From assembly GCF_027887165.1 (NCBI RefSeq), contig NC_077228.1:214218043-214282042 (forward strand): a stretch of 64,000 nucleotides of DNA, given 5' to 3'. A program made the translations under genes and the position numbers. The notes under the pieces are model-generated. The model was not told where the DNA came from and searched no databases. It saw only the letters and a list, made by a program, of their open reading frames with translations. Source of the DNA: Monodelphis domestica (Eukaryota > Chordata > Mammalia > Didelphimorphia > Didelphidae). This document shows positions 11,545 to 23,400 of this stretch, piece by piece; position 1 is the stretch's first letter, and each line of letters begins with the position of its first letter.

Positions 11545-13440
11545 ACAGTTGTTTGAGGCAATGTCCCACAGACAGTATCTTTTAGAGATAGTATATGAAA
11601 TTTTAGTGACAGGAAATGACTCTGAGAAAGGCTATATATCCCTTATTTCACACTACTTCTAATATCAATTTTACAGAATATTATTGTGATAAATATAAAG
11701 GATACCTACAACATGACAAATATAAAGGATGCACACACACACACACATATTAGCAGCTGGTGGCACTAGTGAGCAAGGCAGACAGAGTTGCCAAGGTGCT
11801 AGGAGAAGTGTGGTACTTTCTCTAGCAACATGGAGGAGTGGCAACAGTGGTAGTTTCTCTTCTCAAAAGGAAGACTAAAGTGATAAAAGCTGAAGGGGCA
11901 AGAAGAAGAGTTTAAAGTTATATATCTATAAAATATATGGATGCACCTCTGTGCATATGCACATATGGATAGGGGAATTGCTTCCACATCATGGGGATTA
12001 GGGCCTCCCACCCCCCATTGAAACCTGAAAAGTCCTCATAAAATTTTATCTTTCACATTTTTTGCAAACTCTAATTTTTTACTGTAAAAAAAGAAATTGT
12101 ATATATTCATGGTATTAAAAGATAAAATGTGTTGATATTATAATAGTATTTGTATATTTTATGCATTTCTGAGTTTTAAAACTTTTTTCAGGGTCATCTG
12201 CTGGCCTTTGTGTGTCCTCTGTGATTTCTACAAAACTACCCCAAATTTTTCATTTAGTTTTTTATGCTGCCTCATGATATATGGAAACTGTGATGGGAAA
12301 GTCACAATATGGAAAGGGTATCTGTAGAAACATATGTATATATGGATATATGTGTGTGTGTGTATAAAATCCTGATCATTTTCTTTCTCTACTTTTAGTC
12401 TCCTCTTTATGTCAAATACTCCAGATTTGAAGTCTATTTTGCTTGTAAATAGTCCCTGTTCACCTTCAGTTTTCTTCACCCACCCTTGCTTGTAAATAGT
12501 CCCTGTTCATCTCCAGCTTTCTTCATCCATTCTGTCCCAACCTGTTTCCCTGTTGAGTTTAATGTACTTTTACACCAAACTCATTCAACCCTCCTTTTTC
12601 CAGTCCAGGTAAGAATGAGATTAATGAGATGTTACTTTTTCCTATGCGTATACTCTTTTTCTCCTGTACTCCAAGTAATGAGAAATAGAAAGTTTCTTTT
12701 TCTTCATTTCTTCCACAATGTATTTCTTTTACCTGGTCATCTTTTTTCTTTCTGAGAACTAATAAAACAGAATGAAAATCAAATGGAAGTTATGTTTATT
12801 TTTTTAAACTCTCTGTGACCCTTTAAGACAGTGGGATTCTGAAGGTACCCTTTAACATGTCTTTTCTTCCCTTTTAAAATCACTAGACTCCATTTGCTAC
12901 AGTGCATGTGCCCACAGAGAGGGCTCTGAGTGCCTCCTTTGGCATGTATGCCATAGATTCACCACCACAGTCCTAGGTGGTTTAAATTTGGTGTTTCTTT
13001 TAGGAGACAACTGGTAGATTTTTTATATTTTCACTTTGCCTCTGGTTCAAATAGATTTGGGGAGTTGAATTAAGGCATCTAGGTTTTTGTTTGGTAGTGG
13101 TTTTTGAGAAGCCCAAATGATTTCCAAATTCTGTTGGACCTATTCTCTAGGTCCTTTTTTTTTTTTTGATACCTTATATGCATTTTTATTTTCTAAGTCT
13201 TTTAATTTGTTGTAATATTTCTTGTTGTCTCATGGAATCATTGAGTTTTCCTTGTTCCAGTTAGTTTTTCAGGGAGTCCATTAGTTGGGTAAGATTTGCT
13301 TTACCTTTTACTTTTAGCTGTTTATTCTCTTCCCAGTTCCTGCTTCCCTCTCCACCATACCCCCATATGCCCCTTAACAATGACAGTTTTGTTACTATCA
13401 TTCTAATTAAAAAACAAATAAACATCTTCTATGTTTATTT
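11545..13440. other. Intergenic, no gene recognised
   Basis: The stretch holds a short CA run (11,733-11,748), a GT run (12,350-12,365) and a 46-bp tandem duplication (12,440-12,529). No coding or conserved feature was recognised. Confidence 0.4.
12440..12529 (+). repeat. 46-bp tandem duplication
   Basis: Two copies of about 43 bp begin 'ttgcttgtaaatagtccctg' at 12,440 and 12,486. They differ at only a few C/T or A/G positions. Confidence 0.8.
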
Positions 13441-13454
13441 ACATATTACATATA

Positions 13455-13615
13455 ATACTGTGTATTGGTTCCAAGGCAGAAGAGTGGTAAGAGCCAGGCA
13501 ATGGGTTGTGACTTGTTCAGGTCACCCAGCTAGGAAGAATCTGAGGCCAGATTTGAACCTATGACCTCCCATCTCTAGGCCTGGCTCCTAATACACTGAG
13601 CTACCTAGCAACCCT
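13455..13615 (-). mobile_element. tRNA-derived SINE, tail-truncated
   Basis: Minus-strand copy from 'actgtgtattggttccaagg' to 'ctgagctacctagcaaccct'. Confidence 0.8.
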
Positions 13616-13844
13616 ACCCTTCAACATTATAAATTTAATATATACTTAAAAAAAACCCAAGCTATATGTAACAGGAATTTACATTTTCAGATATAATCTT
13701 CTTTTCTGTTCCTTATATATTGAAGTTCATGTTTGTTGATGTTCATTATATTCATAATTTAAAAAATAAAATTGCAAATTAATCCTTTGAATTCTCATCT
13801 ATTGAAGAATGATCTCATATATTTGTATCAATTCCCTACATGTC

Positions 13845-14000
13845 ACAGTCCTCTCATTTCACAGATGAGGAAACTGAGGTCTAGAGAGGTTCTTTGACTT
13901 ATATGAAGTCATCCAAGTACAGTCCTAAGTGACAGAGCTGGGATTTGAACTTGTGTCCTGGCTCCAATCATTCTGCCAACTAGACCACACTGCTTTGAAG
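13845..14000 (-). repeat. MIR-like CORE-SINE
   Basis: The segment 'cacagatgaggaaactgagg', then 'gagctgggatttgaac', is the standard MIR 3' half on the minus strand. Confidence 0.6.
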
Positions 14001-14534
14001 ACATGATCTGATAAAAAGCAGAACCTTTCAAGTAATCAAGGGAAAATGTAACAGGAAGGAAAATAAGAAATAAAGTAAAATTTCTATGCTCAAATGTACA
14101 TAGGCATAGAGTATATATATATACATATATATATATATATTTAAAAATCATTTAACTCTAAATTGGACTCAACTGAAATACATCATAACAATACCTTGCT
14201 CCCTCTCTGGACTACTTCCTTAACCTACCTTTGCCCTTGAAGGTTGGATCTGCAGAGGGCAAGTCCTCAGCCAGATTCCCAGGGAGCCATGCTTCCAACA
14301 CCCTAGGTTAGAAGTCCCTATCAGCCAATAGGCACAATGGGCAAAAAATGTAAAAGCTAAGGTTAGATAGTAAGAAAAGTAGCGACACAACCATTTCTCC
14401 ATAAACCTAGGGCACACTCTCCCACTAATATACATAGTATCTAGGAGAAGAATGGGTGCAATGTGGCACATGTATAATGTACATTTGTGGCCAAAGCAAC
14501 TTACATCTTTGGAACTGCAAAGGCTAAAAGTTCT

Positions 14535-14824
14535 CATTCTCTCTCCCTCTCTCTTCTCTGTCTCTGTCTCTCCCTTTCTTCTACTTCTTTCCTCCCCCTT
14601 TCCTCCTCCCTCCCTCTCTCTCCTTCTTTGTCTCCTCTCCCTCTCTCTCTCTTTTTCTCTCTCCCTCTTTTCTCTCTCCTCTTCTATTTCCTTCCTCCCC
14701 CTCTCCTCCTCCCTCCCCCTCTCCCTCCATCTCTTTCCTTCTCTTCTACTTCCTTCCTCCCTCCCTCTGTCTCTCTTTTTTCTCCCTCTTCTCTCTCTCC
14801 CCCACCCCCTCTCTCTTTTTTCTC

Positions 14825-14913
<89 letters not shown>

Positions 14914-14922
14914 CCTCTCTCA
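14535..14922 (+). repeat. Long CT-rich polypyrimidine tract
   Basis: About 390 bp consist almost only of C and T. The tract ends in an almost pure CT run of about 80 bp (14,829-14,907) preceded by degenerate CTCC and TTCC blocks. The Arg-Glu and Ser-Leu repeat proteins predicted here in several frames are by-products of the repeat. Confidence 0.97.
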
Positions 14923-15108
14923 TCTTCTGTCTTAAAATTGATACTATCAGTATTCCAAGGCAGAAGAGGAATAAAGGCTAAGGAGTTGGGATTATTAAGT
15001 GGCTTCCCCAGGGTCACAGAAGTAGGAAGTGTCTGAGGTCAAATTTGAACCCAAGACCTCTAATCTCTAGGCCTGGCTCTGTATTCTTTGAGTGATCCAG
15101 CTGCCCCT
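14923..15108 (-). mobile_element. tRNA-derived SINE
   Basis: Minus-strand SINE from 'catcttctgtcttaaaattg' to 'gagtgatccagctgcccct'. The CT tract lies where the A-tail complement should be, so it may have grown from the SINE tail. Confidence 0.8.
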
Positions 15109-15212
15109 CAGCTTTCTCTTGAAGCCAAAGCTGGGTTTCATTTTCTGTTGCCTGAAGTCCTCCTTCTATAAGCAGCTTCCTCCCTCAGCTAACTGCCTTT
15201 TGGTTAGGAGAT

Positions 15213-15472
15213 ATGTGGGGCAACTACATGGTTCAATAACTAGAGTGCCCTGCCTAGAGGCAAAGAGACTCATTTTTGTGAATTGAAATCTGCTCTCAGG
15301 CACTTATTAGCTAGGTGACCCTGAATAAGTCACTTAACCCTCTTTGCCTCTGTTTCCTCATGTGTAGCATGAGCTGAAGAAAGAAATAACAAACCACTTC
15401 CATATCTTTGCCAAGAAGAGCCTAAATGTGCCCTACAAAGAGTAGGACACATTGAAATGACTGAACAACAAT
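15213..15472 (+). mobile_element. MAR1-type tRNA-derived SINE
   Basis: The head 'gggcaactacatggttcaat' is followed by 'gctaggtgaccctgaataag' and 'tgcctctgtttcctcat', and by the long 3' part ending 'aaatgactgaacaacaata' that marks this second SINE family. Confidence 0.75.
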
Positions 15473-15474
15473 AA

Positions 15475-16060
15475 AGGGAGTGTGTGACTCTGTACCCTAC
15501 TGACCCTACTGGATACAGGTTCCCTGTGCTTCAAAACAACTGTGACCAATGGTAGGGCTGGTGGGGGTAGTGGAGGATAGAAAAATCTCCTCTTCCTCCA
15601 AGATTAATTCCCTTTCAAGGTCCAGGTTCTTCCTCTACTTCTAGTTTGGACTTATTCAAATTGTCAGATTTGCCCAGGGCTTAAAGCCCAGCAAAATTAT
15701 ATCCAATTTTTGCTTGTTCATTCTTTAATTGTTTTCTTTAATGCTACCACAGAAACGACGTGTTCACACTTTGTAAAGGAGTACTGATTGTTAGCACCCT
15801 ATTCACACCCTGTTACTTCTCTTATCTCTTCTTTACTTTTCTTTAATCAGTCCCTGTGGTAGTTGGGGAACAAATCCCCTTTCCTTTAGAGTCTTCCTTT
15901 TATTAAAATATTTGCTGTCCTTACAAAAGTTTAAATTTGCCAAAGTCCATGTTGAATAGTTTAGCAACAATCCAAGAATTAATATTCTTTCACAAAGATG
16001 CGGGCTTATCATAGGTAGGAGGCCTGGAAATTATACTTGGGTTCAGATTTGTGTTTATGC
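15475..16060. other. Intergenic, nothing recognised
   Basis: No repeat signature, reading frame or conserved motif stands out in this stretch. Confidence 0.4.
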
Positions 16061-16063
16061 AAG

Positions 16064-16183
16064 TTTATTTATTTAAATACTTACTTTCTGCCTTAGTAAA
16101 CAGTGTAAGACAGAAAAGCAAGGTCTAGGGCAAATGGGGTCAAGGAACTTGCCTAGATTCATACAGCTAGGAAGTGTCTGAGG
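16064..16183 (-). mobile_element. tRNA-derived SINE, part 1 (split by L1)
   Basis: A minus-strand SINE runs to 'aggaagtgtctgagg' at 16,169-16,183, where an L1 interrupts it. It continues at 16,733. Confidence 0.85.
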
Positions 16184-16732
16184 GATGCCCTTCAACTGGG
16201 GAATGGCTGAACAAATTGTGGTATATGCTGGTGATGGAATACTATTGTGCTCAAAGGAACAATAAAGTGGAGGAGTTCCATGGAGACTGGAACGACCTCC
16301 AGGAATTGATGCAGAGTGAAAGGAGCAGAACCAGGAAATCATTATACACAGAGACTGATACACTGTGGTACAATCGAATGTAATGGACTTCTCCATTAGT
16401 GGCACTGCAGTGATCCTGAACAACTTGGAGGAATCTACGAGAAAGAACACTATCCACATTTAGAGGAAAAAGTGTGTGAGTAGAAACACAGAAGAAAAAC
16501 AACTGCTTGATTACATGGGTCGAGGGGGATATGATTGGGGACATAGACTCTGAATGATGATCCTAGTGCAAATACCAACAACATGGAAATAGGTTTTGAT
16601 CAAGGACACATGTAATGCCCAGTGGAGTTGTGCATCGGCTATGGGAGGGAGGAATAGAAAATGATTTTTGTAACCAAGGAATAATGTTTGAAATTGACCA
16701 AATAAAAAAAATAAATAAATGGGGGGAAAAAA
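16184..16732 (+). mobile_element. 5'-truncated L1 inserted in a SINE
   Basis: About 549 bp from the end of ORF2 ('ggggaatggctgaacaaattg' segment) to the A-rich tail. The SINE sequence 'aggaagtgtctgagg' before it is repeated after it as 'aggaagtggctgagg' (16,733-16,747), a 15-bp target-site duplication with one change. Confidence 0.93.
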
Positions 16733-16814
16733 AGGAAGTGGCTGAGGCTAGATTTGATCCAATGTCCTGACTCCAAGTCTGGCATTCTATCCATTGTGCT
16801 ACCTAGCTGCCCCA
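16733..16814 (-). mobile_element. tRNA-derived SINE, part 2
   Basis: The continuation of the SINE cut by the L1, ending 'gtgctacctagctgcccc'. Confidence 0.85.
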
Positions 16815-16984
16815 GTTATAATAATTTTAACAAGTGTACATTATTTTATAGAATTATCCTTTGTCTTGGAACTTGCAAAGGCCTTTATCATCCCAAAGAC
16901 AATAAAGAAAAAGAAAAGAAAAGGGAAAAAGTCCAGTTCCACTTCTCTCAGATGAAAATCCTGGTCCCTTAGAAGAATACGTGA

Positions 16985-17148
16985 GAGGGGGGTAGGTAGG
17001 TGTCTACATCTAGAGTTGGGATGTCCTGGGTTCAAATTTTGCCTCAGGCACTTCTAGTCATTTTATCCTCACTGCCTAATTTTTACCACTCCTGCTATGG
17101 AACTAAAACACAGTATTAATTCTAAGAAAAAAGATAGGGGTTTAAAAA
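16985..17148 (+). mobile_element. tRNA-derived SINE, worn
   Basis: The segments 'gatgtcctgggttcaaattt', 'aacacagtattaattctaag' and a 'ggggtttaaaaaaag' tail are present. The middle of the body is shortened. Confidence 0.75.
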
Positions 17149-17456
17149 AAGAATACACGAGGAATCAGAGACTTGGGGACCACTGGAAGTTATCTGCAGT
17201 CTTCAAGTGAGAAATCAAATCATTTTGTCTTGCTGCTTGTGAAAAACCCAAACAAGCTGGGCCCAGGAGTATGTGGGGTTCCTCCTTTTCCTGTTAAAGG
17301 ACCCACACGCAGGCTAGGCTTAAGTTGCTGGAGATTTTTCCTTGTTCCCTCCTACCACTTAGTGCCTTCATTCTGAGCCTTCCATACGTATATGCTATTA
17401 TGTATCATGCATCTTGTATCTGTAATTTCTTTTTTTTTGCATGTTGTCATTTTGTT

Positions 17457-17644
17457 TCTTTTTTTTTTTCCAAACTCTTAACTTCTGTCTTGGAATTAAT
17501 ACTAAGTATTGGCTCCAAGGCAGAAGAGCAGTAAGCACCAGGCAATTGGAGCTAAGGAGCTTGCCCAGGGTCACACAGCTGGGAAGGAGCTGAAGTCAGA
17601 CTTGACCCCAGGTCTGGCTCTCTCCCAAGCCACCTACATGCCCC
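17457..17644 (-). mobile_element. tRNA-derived SINE
   Basis: A poly-T start, 'aacttctgtcttggaattaa', 'gcttgcccagggtcacacag' and a 'gccacctacatgcccc' end. Confidence 0.85.
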
Positions 17645-18064
17645 TTAATCAAAGCTTTTTTAACTGACTGACTAATCAAAATGGAAATAATGAAGTAGAT
17701 TGTATCTGACAATGTATGGCATTTTGCACCCATATTGCCCCAATCTTGTCAAAATGACACAGGTTTCAGTTTAATGTTTTGTTTCAGTTTTTGAAAAAAG
17801 TTTCACTGTTGTGGCTATTATATAACATGTGCAGTTGTGCATGTTAGTATTTTTTGCCCAGGTAGGTTTCATATGTCCACATGGTTTTGTCTAGATGTGG
17901 CTTGAGGGGAAGCTTGAATGGATCTTTCTAGAGTTGCTTCCACTCACACTTCTTGAAAAAGAACTTTGAGCCCCTGGTTATAATTACTTTCTTGGTTCTG
18001 CTGACATCATTCTGCATTATGCCATAAAAATCTTCCCATATTTTTCTGACTTTGGTCTCTAATT

Positions 18065-18640
18065 TTTTTTACCACCCAAATGATTTAATTTTATTTTTAT
18101 TGTCATGCAAAACACACTTCCATACTGATTATTGTTGCAAGAGCAAACTCGTGCATAACCCAAACCCCAAAATAAAACCATAAATTCACTGATATGAAAG
18201 ACGACTCCAGCAGTTCCTTCTCTGGAGGTGGGGAACACTCCCCATCATGTCTTTCAGGATTGTCCCAGATCATTGCATTGCTGAAAGTAGCCACATTTTC
18301 ACAGATAATCCTTGTCCAGTATTGCTGTCATTATGTACAATATTCTCCCAGTTCTGCTTATTTCACTCTGCATCAGTTCCTGAAGATCTTTCTAGCTTTT
18401 TCTGAAATCATTTCTTATAGCAGAATAGTATTCCATCACCAACGCGTGCCACAGTTTGTTCAGCCATTCCTCGATGGATGGATGTCCCCTCAATTTTCAA
18501 TTCTTTGCCACTACAAAAAGAGTTTCTATAAATATTTTTGCACAAGTAGGTCCTTTCCCCTTTTTTATGATCTCTTTGGGATACAGACCCAGTAGTCCAA
18601 CCACATTCTTAATCAATCATATTGCTATAGGAAACACAAT
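18065..18640 (-). mobile_element. L1 3' end, minus strand, older copy
   Basis: The complement reads as the end of L1 ORF2 plus the 3' UTR: 'agtattccatcaccaac', 'tttgttcagccattcc', 'gatctctttgggatacag'. Frames are broken. Confidence 0.8.
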
Positions 18641-18644
18641 TGCC

Positions 18645-20270
18645 TCAGAGCTGGTGGCAAGAGAGGCAATTTGGCGTCCGAGTCCCTGGGATGGGGAGAG
18701 TTAGGCTCTAGGAAATTCCTGCTGCCTGCCAGAATGGGGGAAGGGATCAATCCGGATGAGATGAACCAGGCGTGAAAGTCATAGGGGCCAGGAAGGGGGT
18801 TTCCAGTGGCCGAGTGGTTTGAGGCCAGCACCATCAGAGTCAGAATCAGATTCAATACCACTCAGCCTGGGCCCCAGGGAAGGGGGCAGGCCTGGCAGAG
18901 TTGGTGAGCCATGCATGTACTGATCTCATCATTGAGCTGCTGGGTGGGGGAGGACAGAACTACTGACCCATGTCCTTTTCATGGACCTTGCCCAAGGAGG
19001 AAAGCTGAGCAGGACCGGTGCCTTGGGGTCATCAAGGGAGCTAAAGGAAAGGAGCTATGCCATTTGGGCACCTAGGCATTCAGGTTGAAGAAGATTCTCT
19101 GATGAGCTGAGGTCAGGGTCCAGTCCCCAGACCTCAGGGCTCTCGGCCCTATCCCCAAACCTTTGCCTCAAAAAGCAGATGGATCCACTCTACCCCATTT
19201 GTCACCTCGACCCTTTTAGAGAGGTAGAAGGTCCACAAGTATTACACATTGAACATATTTCAGAATTTTCCCTATATATTAATCATCCAAGTTCTTCCAG
19301 ATAACAGTGTGACCCTATCCAGCTTTGCCTCAGTTTTTCCCATCTGAGGAATGGGCTTCTGGAGCTCCTGGGAGAAATTTGCCAGATGGCAATTTGTAGT
19401 TTAGAGTAATGAGAGACTTTGTTAAGATTCTAGTTCAGTGCATTTAGCCTGCTTAGGGAAGAAGAATTAGGGAGGTTGGGGTATTGCATGCAAAGAGATC
19501 AACCAGCAGACAGTGGAAAAGGTTGCTCCACTAACTTCAACCTTCCAGGGGTAGAAGGAGCTGGGATTGGTTCAAGAGTGCCCACTTGGAGCACTTAGTT
19601 ATGTTTACACGCTTCCTAAAGAGAGCAGGAACAGTAGTGGTGGCTGGACATTCTGCCGAATGCACTGGCCATAGTGGTATGTGCCCACCCTGCCCTGAAA
19701 GTCATTGCCTCCTGAGGGACACCTGTCCTGAAGAACCAGGCGCGCGAGTTGGAGCAGTCCAGGACCCACAAGTGGGCCACAGGGGCAAGTGTTAAGAGCC
19801 CATCCAGCCTCCTTCCTCTCCTCTTTCCTGCCCACTTCTGCAGCCAGCTCACCATAGCTCTCTCTAGGATTCCTGCCAAGGAGCTGTCGATCCTCTGTGC
19901 TGGGGCACCAGGCTGGGTCATGGGAGTGAAGGAGGCATCATTGACTAGAGACTGGCAGAGGCCCCAGAAACTCCCACCTCCTCTGGCTCGCCTGCCCTCT
20001 AGGGGGTTTTCAGCACCCCTGAGATGACAGAAAGGGAAAGATAGATTCTGGGAGCAGGTGGGGAGGCCTGGGGATCCCAGAGGGTCCACTGCCCCCCTCA
20101 GGGGCCTAGCTGGTCAGCACAATAGGCCTGGCGGCTGTCATGCTGAAGCTCAAATGGTTGTCTGGGTAACCGCTGAGGCCAGTTTCCACCAATCCATTGC
20201 AAAGATGGGTTGGGGGAGGGAGGCAGGGAAGGAAGGAAGGAGGGGAACTTGCTCCCCACCAAAGGCCAGC
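18645..20270. other. Repeat-poor BTBD17 upstream region
   Basis: About 1.6 kb with none of the SINE or L1 signatures seen every few hundred bases elsewhere, apart from a short MIR-like piece near 19,310. Overlapping frames at 19,586-20,089 on both strands show no known domain. The position suggests cis-regulatory DNA for BTBD17; this is an inference from position and repeat content only. Confidence 0.45.
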
Positions 20271-20273
20271 ATC

Positions 20274-20283
20274 CTATATAAGG
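20274..20283 (+). promoter_or_regulatory. BTBD17: TATA box of BTBD17
   Basis: The motif 'ctatataagg' lies 72-81 bases before the start codon. Transcription would be expected to begin near 20,305-20,310, giving a 5' UTR of about 45-50 nt. The start itself cannot be seen. Confidence 0.7.
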
Positions 20284-20354
20284 AGCCAGGGCAGTGGGAA
20301 AGGGATCAGTGTGGGGTATAACCTGCTCTTAGGCTTGGGATTGGGGACACAGAG

Positions 20355-20439
20355 ATGCCTGGGACTCATCACTCCAAACTTGGGCCCTGGGGCAACTTCT
20401 GGGCTACCATGACCTTACTGGGCCTAGCTGTGCATGCAG
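20355..20439 (+). CDS. BTBD17: BTBD17 exon 1 (coding part)
   Basis: Begins at ATG 20,355 with G at -3 and encodes the 28-residue signal peptide plus the first base of codon 29. The donor is 'gcatgcag|gtaagg'. A second in-frame Met at residue 19 is inside the hydrophobic core, so the first ATG is preferred. It lies just downstream of a TATA box. Confidence 0.9.
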
Positions 20440-23400
20440 GTAAGGACTGGGAATGGGACAGAACAAGGCAGGAAGTCTTTTTCCCTTTTGGCTTTGGGGT
20501 GGGTGTTGAGAGAGGAGACGGAGCCTGAGAAAAGAATGGAACCCACCTTGGCACTTCCAAGGGCAACAAGAACTGATGGAAGAGACCCTGGGTGGGGACA
20601 GGGAGCAAGGGGTCCCTTGGTGTCATAGGGGCACCTGGGTAGGGCCCCTGGGAAGGACTGGCTCTACACTCTCCCTCCTTTCTTTTCCCAGAACTAGGTA
20701 GGGATGGCTGGGGTAGTGAAGCTGATTCTGAGGGTCCTGGGCAGGGAGCCTTTCACTAATAGCTGCCCACCTCTTAGACTCATAGAAAGTTAAAGCTGGA
20801 AGAGACTTTACCAACTTTTTCATCCATCCATCTTTCCCTCCTCCAAATCCTCACTAAGAAAGGAGAGATCCCCCCCATCCCCCTCTCCTAGTCAGCTTAG
20901 GGACAGAAAAGAAGCTGTTGGCACCCGGACAGAGGAGAACAGACCGAAGCTTTGCTTTTCTTCTCTCCCTGCCCCCCTAAAAGTCGATTTGGAGTATCCT
21001 GGGAGCTCTGTCTGAATTGACTTGTTTTTACTTTCATCCTCTCCCCCCCCTGTTTTCTTATTCTCCTCCCCACTTCTGCTTTCTCTCCCTAGACTTGGAG
21101 TCATGATAACAATAACAACAGTAGCTCCCATTTAGTAGCTCTTGGAAGGTTTGCAAAGCACTTTGGAAATGTTAGCTCAGGGGATCTCGACAACTCTGGG
21201 AGGTGGGTGATATTATTCTTCCTATTTTCAGATGAGGAAGTAGAGTCAGAGGAAGGTTCAGTGATCAGTCCAGGGTCTTATAGTTGGAAAGAATCTGAAA
21301 ACAGATGTGAAATCAGGTCAACAAAGGCGCCATTTATAGGATCATAGATTTAGATCATCTGGCCTGCCTCACCCCTCTCCCCCCCATTTTACAGATCAGA
21401 AAACCAAGACCCATAAAAATGAAGTGACTTGCCTAAGGTTCACAAAGGTACTAAGGTCCTCTGATTTCATTGAACCATCCTTTCACTGGACCATTCAAGG
21501 TCCAGAGCAGTCACTTACAAATTAGATATCATTTAAGTTTTCTGAGTTTCAATTTCTTAAATAATAAATACATAAAATGGGGTGATAGGGGCATGTTTAT
21601 TATAAATAATTATTTATAGAGGCTTTGCTGCATTACAGTACAGAGGTATCAAACACTACGGGGCAAGAAACAAATTAAAATATAATTGGGGAGCAACTAG
21701 GAGGCTCAGTTGAGAGAACCAGAACTGGAAAGAGGAAGTCCTAGGTTCATATGTGGCCCCAGACACTTCCTATCTGTGTGACCCTGGGCAAGTCACTTAA
21801 CTCCCTTTGCCTAGCCCTTACTGCTCTTTTGCCTTGGAACCTGGAATTGATTCTTTTTTTTCCCATGGTTTCATGATTTATGTTCTCTCCCTCCTCTCTT
21901 CCCTCCCTCCTCTTGGAGCTGACAAGCAATTCCACTGGGTTATACATATATTATCACTCAACACCTATTTCTATATTATTCATTTTTATAATAAAGTAAT
22001 CTTATGAAATCCAAACCCCAAATCATGTACCCATATAAACAAGTGATAAATCTTAGTGTCCCCCCCCCCCCCCCCGGATTTCTACTCCTGGAATAGATTA
22101 TTTTTCAAAATTATTATTTATTTATTTTAAAGCATTTTTCCTTGGTTACATGATTCATGTTCTCTCCCTCTCTTCTTCCCTCCCCTCTCGGAGCTGACAA
22201 GCAATTTCACTGGGTTATACATGTATTATCTTGGAATTGATGCTAAGAGAGAAGGTAAGAGTTTTTTAAAAGTGTAGGGGACAGATAAGTGGCTCAGTGG
22301 AGTGAGAACTAGTCCTGGAACCCAGAGGTCCTGGGTCCAAAGCTGGCCCGAGACATTTCCTAGCTGTATGACCATGGGCAAGTCATTTAACACCAATTTA
22401 CTTAGCCTTCACTGTTCTGCTTTTGAACTGATACTTAGTATTGATGCTAAGACAGAAGTAAATGTTTTTAAAATGTAGGGGATAGCTAGGTGGCTCAGTG
22501 GATTGAGAGTCAGGGCTAGAGATGGGAGGTCCTGGGTTCAAATTTGGCCCTAGACATTGACCCTGGGCAAGTCACTTAACTGCTTTTGCCTAACCCTTGC
22601 CACTCTTTTTGCCTTGAAACCAATACAGAGTACTGATTCTAAGGTAAAGGTTTTATTTTTCTTAATGTGATTGTGTGATTTTTAATGTGATTTTAAAATG
22701 TGATTAAGAAAACAAAAATAAAATAGAACATAGATAATGTCAATATTTTGGTTTTCAAAGTCATTATGTGGCCTCTAGGGATCATTATGTAGAGTTTAGT
22801 GGCCCTCCTTCCTACCTGAGTTTGATACCACTGGTTTAAGGTGCTCTATTGTACTTCACATGGGAATCAGGAGGACCTGGCACATACTGGGCATATCACT
22901 CTGGGGAAATCAATTTACTTTCTCAGTAGCCTGGGCAACTCTCTAAGACTAACTTGCAGATAAGAGGCTCGCCTCTGCTGGCAGTTTCCTCATCTAAGAC
23001 TTCCCTGTAATCTGGAAATGAAAGGTTCAGTCGGTATTCTGTATAAGAAATAAAAATCACAATGAATTATGAGCCAAGTGGCTTGGTAAATGGCAAAACT
23101 TACTGGGCTATTGCAATATTAAGTGACAGCTGAGTAGGATCCTTTGCCCCGGGATCGATATCATTCATCAATTAGGTGACCTTCAGTCGGAGTCTTTAGG
23201 CATCTCCTCCAATCTATCCATACCCCTTACAACGCAGAGACCACGTTCCAGCTCCCTCATAACATGGCTCATTTTTACTCTGGGTTTGGCAATAGGACAA
23301 AGGATAGCATTTCTCTGGAACTGTATGTAACCTCTAAAGTGCAAGCGGGGCTGTGGTGAGGCTCAAATGAGATAATGGATGGAAAGTACTTTATAAACCT

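Noticed and set aside
14220-15036. Long Arg-Glu and Ser-Leu repeat proteins on both strands
   Set aside because: They are translations of the CT tract in several frames at once. There are no start context, splice signals or homologues.
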